From positions 1 to 33,150 of the forward strand of contig CALJVJ010000131.1 of assembly GCA_937974625.1 (NCBI GenBank): 33,150 bases of DNA, in the 5' to 3' direction. The first letter of the stretch is position 1, and each line of letters begins with the position of its first letter. The stretch is from an uncultured Saprospiraceae bacterium. GTDB lineage: Bacteria; Bacteroidota; Bacteroidia; Chitinophagales; Saprospiraceae. Both the position numbers and the translations under genes were made by a program. The notes below the pieces were generated by a model. It was not told the DNA's origin. It did not search any database and worked only from the letters and a program-made list of their open reading frames with translations. Shown here piece after piece: positions 24,094 to 32,984 of the stretch.

Positions 24094-25089
24094 TTATCTT
24101 GCCAAAATCTCCGCCATTTTTACCATTTCATTATCCAAAGGTTTAACTTTATTAATCGCATCTTTAAAAACAGTATATCTTACCTTATTATTGACAATTC
24201 CTGCCATCACTCCTGACTTCCCAGCCAATAGTCCTTCTACCGCATAATAGCCCATCTGACTAGCTAAGACCCGGTCAGCGGCATTAGGAGAACCACCTCT
24301 CTGCAAATGGCCTATAATGGAAACACGTGTATCATAATGAGGGAATTTTTCTTTGATGACATCGGCTATTTGTTGGGCGCCTCCACTTTTATTTCCTTCT
24401 GCTACTATGACCAAGCTGAATAACTTTTTCCGACGACTTCCTTTTTTCAAACTATTGATTAAGGCTTCTATCGTTATATCTGTCTCAGGACAGAAAATTT
24501 TAGCTGAACCACTGCCTATCCCTGCATTTAGCGCAATGAATCCTGCATGACGACCCATCACTTCTACAAAAAATAATCGATTGTGAGAGTCCGCAGTATC
24601 TCTAATCCTATCCATTGCTTCGATTGCGGTATTTACTGCTGTATCAAAACCTATCGTATTATCCGTTCCGTACAAATCATTATCTATAGTGCCGGGTACA
24701 CCAATAACGGGGATGTTGTATTCTTTTTGAAAAATATTAGCTCCTGTAAAGGTACCATTTCCGCCAATGGCAACTAAAGCATCAATATCATGTGCCATTA
24801 AATTTTCGTATGCCAAACTGCGACCTTCAGGTGTCATAAACTCCATACTTCGGGCAGTCTTTAATATAGTTCCACCCCGATGGATGATATTTCCCACCAT
24901 TTTGGTTTCTAGTCGCATGATATCTCCCTTTATCATCCCTTCGTACCCTCGTCGTATGCCATATATATGTAAATCATGGAATGCTGCTGTTCGAACGACT
25001 GCTCTAATGGCAGCATTCATTCCTGGTGCATCTCCTCCTGAAGTATAAACTGCTATTCGCTTGATATTAGTTGTTTTTTCTTTACTCAT
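24094..25089 (-). CDS. pfkA: 6-phosphofructokinase
   Basis: This 331-residue enzyme converts fructose 6-phosphate to fructose 1,6-bisphosphate in glycolysis. Motifs include TSGGDAPGMNAA, the catalytic TIDND (GVPGTIDNDLYGTDNTIGFDTA), VMGRHAGFIAL, the Glu of IVAEG, and HLQRGGSPNAADR. The Mg/ATP loop reads IGGNGTF, with Asn111 where E. coli PfkA has Asp103 (GGDGS); the following Gly is the residue expected of ATP-dependent rather than pyrophosphate-dependent forms. Length is near the usual 320. It is the second gene behind a BadF-type sugar kinase, with a palindrome between them. Confidence 0.96.
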   Translation of the reverse strand: MSKEKTTNIKRIAVYTSGGDAPGMNAAIRAVVRTAAFHDLHIYGIRRGYEGMIKGDIMRLETKMVGNIIHRGGTILKTARSMEFMTPEGRSLAYENLMAHDIDALVAIGGNGTFTGANIFQKEYNIPVIGVPGTIDNDLYGTDNTIGFDTAVNTAIEAMDRIRDTADSHNRLFFVEVMGRHAGFIALNAGIGSGSAKIFCPETDITIEALINSLKKGSRRKKLFSLVIVAEGNKSGGAQQIADVIKEKFPHYDTRVSIIGHLQRGGSPNAADRVLASQMGYYAVEGLLAGKSGVMAGIVNNKVRYTVFKDAINKVKPLDNEMVKMAEILAR

Positions 25090-25133
25090 CTTTTATTGTA
25101 AGTGGATATAGTATCTTTTTAATACCGAGAGGT

Positions 25134-25166
25134 AGTGCTTCCAGAACTTCAAGTTCTGGAAGCACT
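25134..25166 (-). terminator. perfect 33-nt palindrome between sugar kinase and pfkA
   Basis: AGTGCTTCCAGAACTT and AAGTTCTGGAAGCACT form a perfect 16-bp repeat around a single base. Read on the minus strand it follows the kinase stop by about 60 nt and precedes pfkA by 44 nt. It probably ends or attenuates the kinase transcript. The T-tract is weak. Confidence 0.65.
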
Positions 25167-25226
25167 TTACCACATTTTATTGAAATGATACTGGATATAG
25201 ATTTATTGGTAACTTGTTTTAGATAT

Positions 25227-26066
25227 TTATTTATGGAAATCAACCAAACCGTCGATAGGTTGTTGGATGATTTTTCCTAATTTCAATCCATTCTTTTCTA
25301 AAACTTCCTGTAAAATGTCTTCTAAAAAATAGGCAATCGACCCTATAAAATGAATTGGATAATTTGCTGTATTTTCGTATTTTAATAGTTGTCTTTTAAT
25401 GAAAGTATCGAAAGCATCTGCTGTCAATTGTCTCATAAAAGGATGATGCTTCTCAGCTATTATAAACTTGGCAAAACTAGCTAAATACCGATTCCCTCCT
25501 TTTTTATGATATACATTTTCTAGCATTACCTTTTTAGAGACGTCGTATTTTATTAGCAACTTTTCTTCTAGTACCTTTGGTAAAGCTCTGTAAAAATAGC
25601 TTTGTAATAATCGCTTTCCAAGATAGGCACCGCTTCCTTCATCTCCCATGATATAGCCTAAGGCAGGGACGTTGTCTGCTATTTTTTGACCATCATACAA
25701 ACAGGAATTTGCGCCTGTGCCTAAGATGCATGCAATTCCTGCTTGTGGGCCACAAACGGCCCTTGCTGCTCCTATTAAGTCATTTGCTACGCTAATTTCA
25801 GCTGCAGGAAAAAAGACTTCTAATGCCTTTAAAACTATCGAACAACTATCTAAATCCCAACAACCTGCTCCATAATAATAAATTTCCCTAATAGATTGAT
25901 TAAGGGTGCTATCAGAAAAAACGGGCGTTAACTCCTTAATTATCAATGCAGTATTCGTTAATACAGGATTGAAGCCTATTGTAGTTAATGTAGCAATTTC
26001 TTCTGGTTTGGAAATAATTCTCCAGTCCGTTTTGGTCGAGCCTGAATCTGCTATTATGATTGCCAT
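25227..26066 (-). CDS. BadF/BadG-type sugar kinase (N-acetylglucosamine kinase-like)
   Basis: This 279-residue ASKHA-fold ATPase has phosphate-1 motif ADSGSTKTDW (residues 6-15), phosphate-2 motif CILGTGANSC, the GDEGSGAYLGKRLL segment characteristic of the BadF/N-acetylglucosamine kinase group, and an adenosine motif near HFIGSIAYF. Members of this group phosphorylate N-acetylglucosamine or related amino sugars for recycling or catabolism. The sugar specificity here is an inference. It precedes pfkA on the same strand, with a palindrome between the genes. Confidence 0.92.
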   Translation of the reverse strand: MAIIIADSGSTKTDWRIISKPEEIATLTTIGFNPVLTNTALIIKELTPVFSDSTLNQSIREIYYYGAGCWDLDSCSIVLKALEVFFPAAEISVANDLIGAARAVCGPQAGIACILGTGANSCLYDGQKIADNVPALGYIMGDEGSGAYLGKRLLQSYFYRALPKVLEEKLLIKYDVSKKVMLENVYHKKGGNRYLASFAKFIIAEKHHPFMRQLTADAFDTFIKRQLLKYENTANYPIHFIGSIAYFLEDILQEVLEKNGLKLGKIIQQPIDGLVDFHK

Positions 26067-26084
26067 TTTGATAAATTACCTTAA

Positions 26085-26123
26085 AGTGTACTTTTTACAC
26101 TAAGTACTTTGTTCGCAAAGATA
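26085..26123 (-). promoter_or_regulatory. -7 box and inverted repeat upstream of the sugar kinase
   Basis: On the minus strand TATCTTTG (26116-26123) matches TAnnTTTG exactly. Downstream of it, at the expected transcription start or early leader, is AGTGTA-CTTTT-TACACT (26085-26101), a possible repressor site. No clear -33 TTG is visible. Confidence 0.4.
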
Positions 26124-26223
26124 AAGGATGAAATGGAAATAGGAAATAATTCGGATAGAAAATTATTGAATAGGTTGCTCTTATTTGATGCTTGAGCTTT
26201 AACTTGATGATGGTACTTGCTTT

Positions 26224-28641
26224 TTAAAACGCTCGACCTACTCCTAAATTGTAATTAATCCCTTTAAACCCTAACTCTCTAAATTCTTGTCCTGCCCAAT
26301 AACTACCATTAGGATTAGGGTAGGGGTTTCTCAATTTATAGCCTAAATCAAGTCTTAAAATAAAGTATTCAAAATCTATATTAAGCCCTGTACCTGTACC
26401 TAAGGCTATTTCTCGCCAGGCACGAGTAGTTAGTTGCGAACCTGGTCGGTCGAGGTCTTCTTTTAAGGTCCAAACATTTCCTCCATCTAAGAAAATAGTC
26501 CCCTCCCAGTCGAATCCAAATAATTGGAAAAAAAGAAAACGATATTCGGCGCTAAATATAAATTTAAAATCCCCCGTCTGATAAAAGGGGGTGGAATTTT
26601 CTCGATATTCTGGAAAGGTACTTGGGTCTCTATAGCTACCTGGACCTAACTCTCTAACTCTCCAGGCTCTAATACTATTAGACCCTCCTGCAAAAAATTG
26701 CTTGACGTAAGGGACATCATTAGACGTACCAAATGGAGCAGCAATACCCGCGTTTATTCGGAATGCAAAAGACCTCGTCGGTCGTAAGTATTTAAAAAGT
26801 CTAGCGTCTATATCCAACCTAACAAATTGGGCAAAGGACAAACCCAATAATTGAAAGGTATCTTTGTCTTCTGTTCTAAATTGGTTGGCTATTGTATTTG
26901 CTAAAAGTGCTTCTGCACCAGATGCTTCTGAGTTGAAAAATAATCGCCAGTTGGTGCTTCTTCTGGCATTTCTTCCCGCAAAGGAAAACCCAAATTCTCT
27001 AAAGAGCAATCCTGTGAAAAGCTGGTCTTGATTAAAAGTTCTTTGTAAGAAAGGATTGTCTTCAAAAGCTTCTTCTCCTGCACTACCTTCTTCGATGGTT
27101 GGTTGAAAAATATTGATGCCTAATTGTTTGACATAGTAACTCCGATTCGGATTATTTTGAATCTCGTAACCTAGTGATAAGTCCGTATTAAAATATTCCC
27201 AAAAATTTCTCCGTTGCGTCCAATTTAAGCCTAAGGAAAGTTTAGTTTTGGCATTATCTAATAAACTTTCGTGAAATTTATCGCTAAAAACACCTATTCC
27301 ATTCATTAATCTTACAAAACCAAATAAGTCCCTAAACTTAGGAATACTGAGGTCAAAGCGAGGGCTAATATCGTAATTGTCAATAAAATTACCATCGTTG
27401 GTATTCCCAACTTGGATGCCAAAACCTATATTCGCATTAAACAATTCTGACCCGCCAAACGCATTTTTATCTTGATACGATAAGGAGGTTTCTATCCCGT
27501 TTAAGTTAGGACTGGGGATGGGTGAATCTCGTAAAGAAGTGTTTTTGTATTCTAAATTCCCCCCAACACTTCGTCTTTGATTTGGTGGTAAATAAATATT
27601 GAAATTAATAATAGATGCGGTGTCTGTTAATACCTTTTCGTCTATATTGGCAAATTTGAAAATACCTAATTCTCCTAGATTCCTTATCGTTTTATCATAA
27701 TTATACTGACTATAAAGGTCTCCTTTTTTTAAAAATATTCTATTGGCAATAATGTCTGGTCGGACCTTATGTTTTTGTCCTTTAGTTAACATAAAATGAA
27801 TACCATTGATGAGGGTGTCCTTCAAGAAAACCGTACCCACTTGAGGTGTATAGTTAGGATAAACGTAAATTTCACCTACTTGATAGGTTTGGTGAAAGGT
27901 GGTATCGTTTATGGGGGATATTTTTAAAGATAAATCTAAGGCTTGGGTGTTATTGGTAGAATCCCCAACTAGGTTATCAAAATAATTGACATAAAAATTT
28001 CTATACCCAACATTTCTTAAATGGGTTCTGATTCTTTGTTTTTCTTCTTCGTATAATTGGATGGAAACTGGACTGCCTTTTTTTAGTAAAGTTGCTGGAT
28101 GAATTTCATTAAGAATTTTTTGAATAGCGGTATCCTTACTTATAAACCTAATGGTATCTACTGTAAATAATTGTTTGGGTTCTACGATATAAGTAACTTC
28201 CGCTTTTTTGCGTTTTATTTTTGTATCAAAATTTACTTTAGCATTATAATACCCCTTTTGATACAATAGGTCTTCCATAGATTTAGCCGTTTCTTCGGTA
28301 ATGGCTTCATTATAAATACTTGGATATTCAGCAACCAAACGTCTTGATTTTCGGTCTTTTTCTTTTTGCTTTTTCTTTGATTTGTAATAAAACCAACGGC
28401 GGCTGACTAACAAAAACTTAGTATTGGGTTTTTGTTTGACAATACTCAACAAATCAGCTTCAAGTTTCTTTTGCTTTTTAATTTTTTGAGTTCCTACAAA
28501 ATTAATTTCATTTTTTTTGATAAAGGCTTCGTCGTCTTCGAGGTATTTTGTAGTGTTGCAGGAAAATAACAACAACCAACTAGCAAAAAAGCATAGCTTT
28601 TGCCAATGGTTGAAATAGAATATGTTATTTTCGTTACTCAT
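26224..28641 (-). CDS. tamL: TamL-type outer-membrane lipoprotein (BamA/TamA superfamily)
   Basis: This 805-residue protein combines a lipobox LLLFSC (Cys28) with POTRA-like domains (about 40-370) and a C-terminal 16-strand barrel of the Omp85 family (about 380-805). The barrel contains GGSNSIRAWRVRELGPGSY, the L6-loop motif, and ends with terminal Phe (LGVGRAF). TamL is the Bacteroidota lipoprotein version of TamA, working with TamB in outer-membrane biogenesis or lipid transport. Lys/Arg-rich residues at about 87-101 (SKKKQKEKDRKSRR) interrupt the first POTRA. It diverges from an RNA methyltransferase gene, an arrangement I associate with this phylum. No tamB lies in the window. Confidence 0.93.
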   Translation of the reverse strand: MSNENNIFYFNHWQKLCFFASWLLLFSCNTTKYLEDDEAFIKKNEINFVGTQKIKKQKKLEADLLSIVKQKPNTKFLLVSRRWFYYKSKKKQKEKDRKSRRLVAEYPSIYNEAITEETAKSMEDLLYQKGYYNAKVNFDTKIKRKKAEVTYIVEPKQLFTVDTIRFISKDTAIQKILNEIHPATLLKKGSPVSIQLYEEEKQRIRTHLRNVGYRNFYVNYFDNLVGDSTNNTQALDLSLKISPINDTTFHQTYQVGEIYVYPNYTPQVGTVFLKDTLINGIHFMLTKGQKHKVRPDIIANRIFLKKGDLYSQYNYDKTIRNLGELGIFKFANIDEKVLTDTASIINFNIYLPPNQRRSVGGNLEYKNTSLRDSPIPSPNLNGIETSLSYQDKNAFGGSELFNANIGFGIQVGNTNDGNFIDNYDISPRFDLSIPKFRDLFGFVRLMNGIGVFSDKFHESLLDNAKTKLSLGLNWTQRRNFWEYFNTDLSLGYEIQNNPNRSYYVKQLGINIFQPTIEEGSAGEEAFEDNPFLQRTFNQDQLFTGLLFREFGFSFAGRNARRSTNWRLFFNSEASGAEALLANTIANQFRTEDKDTFQLLGLSFAQFVRLDIDARLFKYLRPTRSFAFRINAGIAAPFGTSNDVPYVKQFFAGGSNSIRAWRVRELGPGSYRDPSTFPEYRENSTPFYQTGDFKFIFSAEYRFLFFQLFGFDWEGTIFLDGGNVWTLKEDLDRPGSQLTTRAWREIALGTGTGLNIDFEYFILRLDLGYKLRNPYPNPNGSYWAGQEFRELGFKGINYNLGVGRAF

Positions 28642-28732
28642 TAATACTAGTCATTAGTTTTTAGTCATTGGTCCTTGCTCATTAGGGGCAATTATTGCTT
28701 GAAACCGTGTACTATAAATCATGTATGCTTAA

Positions 28733-29488
28733 ATGCTTTCAAAGAATACCTTAAAATATATACAATCCCTTAAGCAAAAAAAGTTTAGGCAAATGTATAA
28801 TAATTTTGTAGTCGAAGGAGAAAAAATGGCGACAGAAATTATACAACACCAAGGACTTACCATAGAGGGGATTTTTGCTTTAGACGTTTGGATTTCTGAG
28901 AACCATTCCCTTTTGACCAAATTTGACGAGGTTTTACATGCTATTAGCCGTAAAGACTTAGAAAGAATTTCTAGTTTAAAAACGCCCAATCAAGTATTGG
29001 TTGTCTGTAAAGTTCCTACCTATGATTTAGATTTGCCGACAATTAACAATAGTTTAACCCTCTTTTTGGATGATTTGCAAAATCCGGGCAATTTGGGTAG
29101 TATTTTGAGAATCGCTGATTGGTATGGTATGCCTTATGTTTTTTGCTCCAAGAATTGTGTAGATGCTTTTAACTCCAAGGTGATACAGGCATCCATGGGG
29201 GCGTTTTTAAGGGTAAAAATAGTGGTTACTGATTTTTTTAGCCTTCAAGAAAGATGCCCAAACTTGCCGAGCTTTGCGGCTGTTTTAGAAGGAGAAGATG
29301 TGTTTAAAGCCAATTTACCAACTAATGGTTTACTTATTATCGGGAATGAAGGCGCAGGTGTTTCAAAGCGAATTAAGGAACAAGCAACTCATTTAGTTCG
29401 AATTCCTAAAGGAAAAAATGGCGGGGCGGAATCTTTGAATGCTGCGGTTGCTACTGGTATTCTTTGTGCAGCTTTGCATAGTTTATAA
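28733..29488 (+). CDS. TrmH/SpoU-family RNA 2'-O-methyltransferase
   Basis: This 251-residue SPOUT enzyme has a short N-terminal substrate-binding domain (YIQSLKQKKFRQMYNNFVVEGEK) and a knotted catalytic domain. Motif 1 is LDDLQNPGNLGSILRIADW, motif 2 LIIGNEGAGVS and motif 3 IPKGKNGGAESLNAAVATGI. It should methylate a ribose 2'-OH in rRNA or tRNA using S-adenosylmethionine. The exact target is not clear. It is divergent from tamL across 91 bp, which contain short repeats of AGTCATT but no clear promoter. Confidence 0.95.
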   Translation: MLSKNTLKYIQSLKQKKFRQMYNNFVVEGEKMATEIIQHQGLTIEGIFALDVWISENHSLLTKFDEVLHAISRKDLERISSLKTPNQVLVVCKVPTYDLDLPTINNSLTLFLDDLQNPGNLGSILRIADWYGMPYVFCSKNCVDAFNSKVIQASMGAFLRVKIVVTDFFSLQERCPNLPSFAAVLEGEDVFKANLPTNGLLIIGNEGAGVSKRIKEQATHLVRIPKGKNGGAESLNAAVATGILCAALHSL

Positions 29489-29541
29489 ATTTATTTTCGT
29501 TTTGGCGTAAAAGAATAGTGTTTATCTAAAATAAATCGCAC

Positions 29542-29582
29542 GAAAAGTACTGCTCGCACTTGGATTGCGAGCAGTACTTTTC
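29542..29582. terminator. strong bidirectional terminator
   Basis: A perfect 17-bp stem (GAAAAGTACTGCTCGCA / TGCGAGCAGTACTTTTC) with a 7-nt loop lies between the convergent RNA methyltransferase and hydrolase-like lipoprotein genes. T/A-rich stem ends serve both strands. Confidence 0.88.
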
Positions 29583-29616
29583 ACTTTCGAATAATGTCTA
29601 ATTAAAAACAGTCTTC

Positions 29617-30492
29617 CTAAAAAGCAGTTGAAAACCCAATATCTATCAAATTCTCTATCGTTTCGATGTGTCCTCCTTCCCATTCTAATAGATTAGCCTG
29701 CCTAGTAATTAAGAGCGCTTTTTCATTTTGGCTTAATTCACCAAAAGATTCGTCTGTTGTACCATAACAATAGGTCACATTTGTCAAGTCGTTATACTTT
29801 GCTAAATCTACAGTGTAACGATTGTTGGCTAGGCTGCCTAATAGCTTGTTTTGATTTTTTTCGACCTCAGTTAAAGTACTTGGTGCTCCTTTGAAAGGTG
29901 TTTTTCCATCAATAAAGCCGCCTGTATTACCAGCACTGAAAGATTGCGCAATTATTTCTGGCATATCTAATCTTCCTGCCATTAATAGGTATTTATCTGC
30001 TATATCGTTTCCTTCTCTAACTATCAATTCTTGAGTTAAGTAGGCTCCGTAACCAATGCCTAACACATAAACCCTTTTGTCTTGTACTTTAAAATGTTGG
30101 ATGACTTTTGTTAAATTATCAATACTTTCTTGATTGGTTTTATTCGCTGTTTCCAAGGTCATTGGACTGGATAATCTTTCAGGCGTTTTGGTTTGTTGCT
30201 GATGTACATTGAAGATAAAATAGTCATTATCTCTTTCTGTTAAGCTTAATAATTCTTTTAACTCACTCGTCATTAAAGTCGCACTTGGCCCACCTTGAAC
30301 ATTGATTAGAACGACACTGCTAAACACATTGCCGAAAAAATTGCCTAAGCCCATAATTTCTTCATTCAACGCAACTCCAGTATTATTCATTTCTGCCATT
30401 TCTTCACTAGTACTTCGGTCTTTCTTACAAGAAATAATTGAAATACTGAGTAGTAGAAGATATAGTAAGATAGTTGTTGGTAGTTTACTCAT
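29617..30492 (-). CDS. alpha/beta-hydrolase-like lipoprotein lacking the nucleophile
   Basis: This 291-residue lipoprotein (lipobox SIISC, Cys22) has the layout of an alpha/beta hydrolase: VVLINVQGGP for the oxyanion strand, VYVLGIGYGAYLTQEL for the nucleophile elbow, VTYCYGTTDESF for the acid strand and LLEWEGGHIETI with the His. At the elbow the pattern GxSxG reads GIGYG, so the Ser position is Gly147. It may be a non-catalytic relative that binds a ligand. Which residue is truly aligned should be confirmed with a structure model. It is a single-gene unit on its strand. Confidence 0.75.
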   Translation of the reverse strand: MSKLPTTILLYLLLLSISIISCKKDRSTSEEMAEMNNTGVALNEEIMGLGNFFGNVFSSVVLINVQGGPSATLMTSELKELLSLTERDNDYFIFNVHQQQTKTPERLSSPMTLETANKTNQESIDNLTKVIQHFKVQDKRVYVLGIGYGAYLTQELIVREGNDIADKYLLMAGRLDMPEIIAQSFSAGNTGGFIDGKTPFKGAPSTLTEVEKNQNKLLGSLANNRYTVDLAKYNDLTNVTYCYGTTDESFGELSQNEKALLITRQANLLEWEGGHIETIENLIDIGFSTAF

Positions 30493-30536
30493 ATTGATTT
30501 TATCTAAATAGTTAAATATTCAAAGTGCTGATACTA

Positions 30537-30568
30537 AGTAGCGAGTAAAGAATAAGTTGCTCGTTACT
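30537..30568. promoter_or_regulatory. hairpin upstream of the hydrolase-like gene
   Basis: AGTAGCGAG and CTCGTTACT pair over 9 bp with one G-U pair. It lies in the 265-bp gap between the hydrolase-like gene start and the acetyltransferase end. Nothing else is recognised in that gap (30493-30757). Confidence 0.35.
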
Positions 30569-30757
30569 AATTCATAAATGATTGAATAAAGTATATCTTA
30601 AAACAGTATGTCTTTTGAGGATAAAATTAATAATTGTAAGTGGAGGGAATAAGCCTAAAGTTACTATTTAATTGTCATTTTTTATCATAAGTCATTATTA
30701 TATCTGTGTGAATTGCCGGGAATATAGAAAAGTAGTCTGGATATTTTTATTTTGGAA

Positions 30758-31285
30758 TTACTTTTTATTTTCTATTTCCATCCAATCAAATAATTCTCCA
30801 TCAGCTTCAAATGTTTCGATAAACTTCAAGCCACATTTTTCCAGAATTCTTTTAGACCCAATATTGTTTGGAGCTAAATAAGCATGAATTTTTGGTATTT
30901 TCAGATGGTTCAGGCCATAATTAACGATGGACTGAGCTGCTTCATATCCGTAACCTTGTCCCCAAAAACGCTCAATAAATCTATACCCTAAATCATAATG
31001 GTTTCGGTGCTGATTAATCGTCATTTCATCTACTAACTTCAATCCTGCCCAGCCTATAAATTCATACGAATCCTTCAATACCACGGCCCAGCGACCAATG
31101 CCATTTCTTTCATATTGGTCACGTACTAACCTTATGGACTTTCTACATTCGTCTAATGTTGTGATGGGTTGTATTCCAAGGTATTGTAGGACATTTGGAT
31201 TGGAATCTAAGGCAAACATTCCTTTTGCATCAGCAGGTAATAATTCTCTTAATATTAAACGCTTCGTTTCTATAAAAATCTTCAT
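30758..31285 (-). CDS. GNAT acetyltransferase (RimJ/RimL-like)
   Basis: This 175-residue protein starts ETKRLILREL, the typical opening of the RimJ/RimL group of GNAT N-acetyltransferases. The acetyl-CoA binding loop is at about RFIERFWGQGYGYEAA, and the C-terminal LAPNNIGSKRILEKCGLKF is also typical. It transfers acetyl from acetyl-CoA to an amine, possibly a protein N-terminus or a small molecule. It follows a methyltransferase gene after 41 bp on the same strand, suggesting a shared transcript. Confidence 0.93.
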   Translation of the reverse strand: MKIFIETKRLILRELLPADAKGMFALDSNPNVLQYLGIQPITTLDECRKSIRLVRDQYERNGIGRWAVVLKDSYEFIGWAGLKLVDEMTINQHRNHYDLGYRFIERFWGQGYGYEAAQSIVNYGLNHLKIPKIHAYLAPNNIGSKRILEKCGLKFIETFEADGELFDWMEIENKK

Positions 31286-31326
31286 CTAATGTTTAATGTT
31301 GTCTTAACTTAGTTTTCTCGTGTCTA

Positions 31327-32160
31327 CTAGTTTCTCTTTTTTTGTACAATTGCAATTAAGTGAGTCCCAGATTCAACCATACCAGTTGATTGACAAGCAC
31401 GAAGCTCCAAATCTAAGAAATATTCCCATTTCTCCCGGGAATTTCTGATAGCTTCTACTTCTTTTTGACGAGAAACTGACAAGCAATTAGAGGCAGATAT
31501 GGTTAGTAGCCTAAATCCTACTTTTTCTAGGTCATTTTTTAGTTCTTCTGCGGTGAACATATGACAATGATGGTCCGAAGCAGTGAAGGATGAAGGATGT
31601 AAGTTTCCTGTTGCCATTACTTTTTCATTATCCGATTTTGGTACTGGCAAGATAATTTTGTTTAAATATTCATTGACGGTTCCCCATAGATTCATTACGC
31701 CAATAAAGGCAAGCCCATTTGGTTTTAATACTCGTTTGATTTCGGTTAAACCTTTAATTTTTTGGTCGAAAACATAGCTTAAAGGCCCTCCATAACAAAC
31801 TACTTTATCAAAAGAATTATTTTTAAATTTAGATAAGTCGCATATGTCTGCAAGTGCCCAATTTTTAATTCGATGAGCATAATTATCCTTGTTTGCCTTT
31901 TCTTTATTCAGCTTTAATTGGACAGGGGAGAGGTCTGTTACGGTTAAATTGGAAGTGTATTGTGTTAGGAGTTCAGTAAAAACACCCGAACCTGCTCCTA
32001 ACTCTAAAATGGAATCTTTTTGCTTTAAATGTTGGTGCAAATAGTGTTGATGAACATGTAACTTTACTTGCTCAATGATGGATTTATCCCATCTAGCAGT
32101 TTCTCGTTCTGCATATTCATTATAGAAGTTCCGAATGTGCGCTTGGTCATAAAGGCTCAT
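31327..32160 (-). CDS. class I SAM-dependent methyltransferase
   Basis: This 277-residue protein has Rossmann motif I ILELGAGSGVF at about 51-61, motif II acidic LTVTDLS, and the ALADICDLSKFKNNSFDKVVCYGGPLSY segment of the small-molecule methyltransferase fold. GLTEIKRVLKPNGLAFIGVMN corresponds to the later conserved motifs. The methyl acceptor is unknown. It sits between a SPOR/OmpA-like protein gene (50-bp gap) and the acetyltransferase gene (41-bp gap) on the same strand. Confidence 0.92.
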   Translation of the reverse strand: MSLYDQAHIRNFYNEYAERETARWDKSIIEQVKLHVHQHYLHQHLKQKDSILELGAGSGVFTELLTQYTSNLTVTDLSPVQLKLNKEKANKDNYAHRIKNWALADICDLSKFKNNSFDKVVCYGGPLSYVFDQKIKGLTEIKRVLKPNGLAFIGVMNLWGTVNEYLNKIILPVPKSDNEKVMATGNLHPSSFTASDHHCHMFTAEELKNDLEKVGFRLLTISASNCLSVSRQKEVEAIRNSREKWEYFLDLELRACQSTGMVESGTHLIAIVQKKRN

Positions 32161-32210
32161 ATTTTGATATTTTTATCAAAACAGAAAAATAACCCATTAA
32201 GTTCCTCGCA

Positions 32211-32984
32211 TTAGTCTAATGAACTAAGTGTTTTTTCTATCATTTTTTCTTTGGCTATATAGCCATCATTGCCAAATTTATCTAATACTATTTCTTCCTT
32301 CAAATCTACTAAGGTCATAAAAACTTGCTGTACTTTAGAAACAGGATTATCTGATTCCGCAATTACATTTTTTGCTTCCATCGTTCTAATTCTGTAAGCG
32401 GGAATATTTTGTGCCAATAAGAAATTTCGGATGATATCGGAAGATGCTGGGGTGATATTTCGTTTTCCTGGCTTTCTTTTTTTACGGCTCTTAGTAGCGA
32501 AAATTCTTATTTTAAGTTCTGGATTGGTTTCCAATATTGTGGCTACTTCTTCTAGGATTTCTACATCTGTCTTCTTCAAGGATAGTTTTGAATTTTCAAA
32601 GTTGACGGCGCGCGTAAATAATTGAAAATCAGCACTTTGTGTCTCTTGTTCTTCCTTGGTGTTTACTGGAAATACCCTGATGTCAGGTATGGCCGGAAGG
32701 ATTTTTAAATTATTCAAACCATGAATGCCTACATTTTTTTGTAGCGATATTAATTGTTGCTCGGCTGCTTCAGGAGTAGAAAAATTCCCCCATTTATATG
32801 CATGATACTGCAATGTATTTACCTCATGCTGAACATCATAAAAGCCTGAAAAATCGAAAAAAGAGGGTTGTATTTGCTCCGTAAAAGCACCTAATTGAAT
32901 ACAATATTTTTCTTGGGAGTATGCAGGACACATCACTCCTAGTATTGCAGCAATTAGCCACAATTGTGTGTAAGTTTTGTTCAT
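32211..32984 (-). CDS. periplasmic protein with SPOR-like and degenerate OmpA-like domains
   Basis: This 257-residue protein has a signal peptide (about 1-23, ending PAYSQ). The next part, YCIQLGAFTEQI to AEQQLISLQKNVG, resembles a SPOR-type peptidoglycan-binding repeat. The C-terminal region AVNFENSKLSLKKTDVEIL resembles an OmpA-like domain, which normally binds diaminopimelate through NxxLSxxRA. Here that segment reads NITPASSDI, so the key Arg is absent, and a basic insertion KSRKKRKPGKR lies just before it. It may still bind peptidoglycan through the SPOR part. It leads the putative unit with the methyltransferase and acetyltransferase. Confidence 0.75.
   Translation of the reverse strand: MNKTYTQLWLIAAILGVMCPAYSQEKYCIQLGAFTEQIQPSFFDFSGFYDVQHEVNTLQYHAYKWGNFSTPEAAEQQLISLQKNVGIHGLNNLKILPAIPDIRVFPVNTKEEQETQSADFQLFTRAVNFENSKLSLKKTDVEILEEVATILETNPELKIRIFATKSRKKRKPGKRNITPASSDIIRNFLLAQNIPAYRIRTMEAKNVIAESDNPVSKVQQVFMTLVDLKEEIVLDKFGNDGYIAKEKMIEKTLSSLD

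Noticed and set aside
28642-28732. Repeated AGTCATT between tamL and the RNA methyltransferase
   Set aside because: The copies are short and irregular in spacing, with no matching promoter or structure, so no function can be argued.
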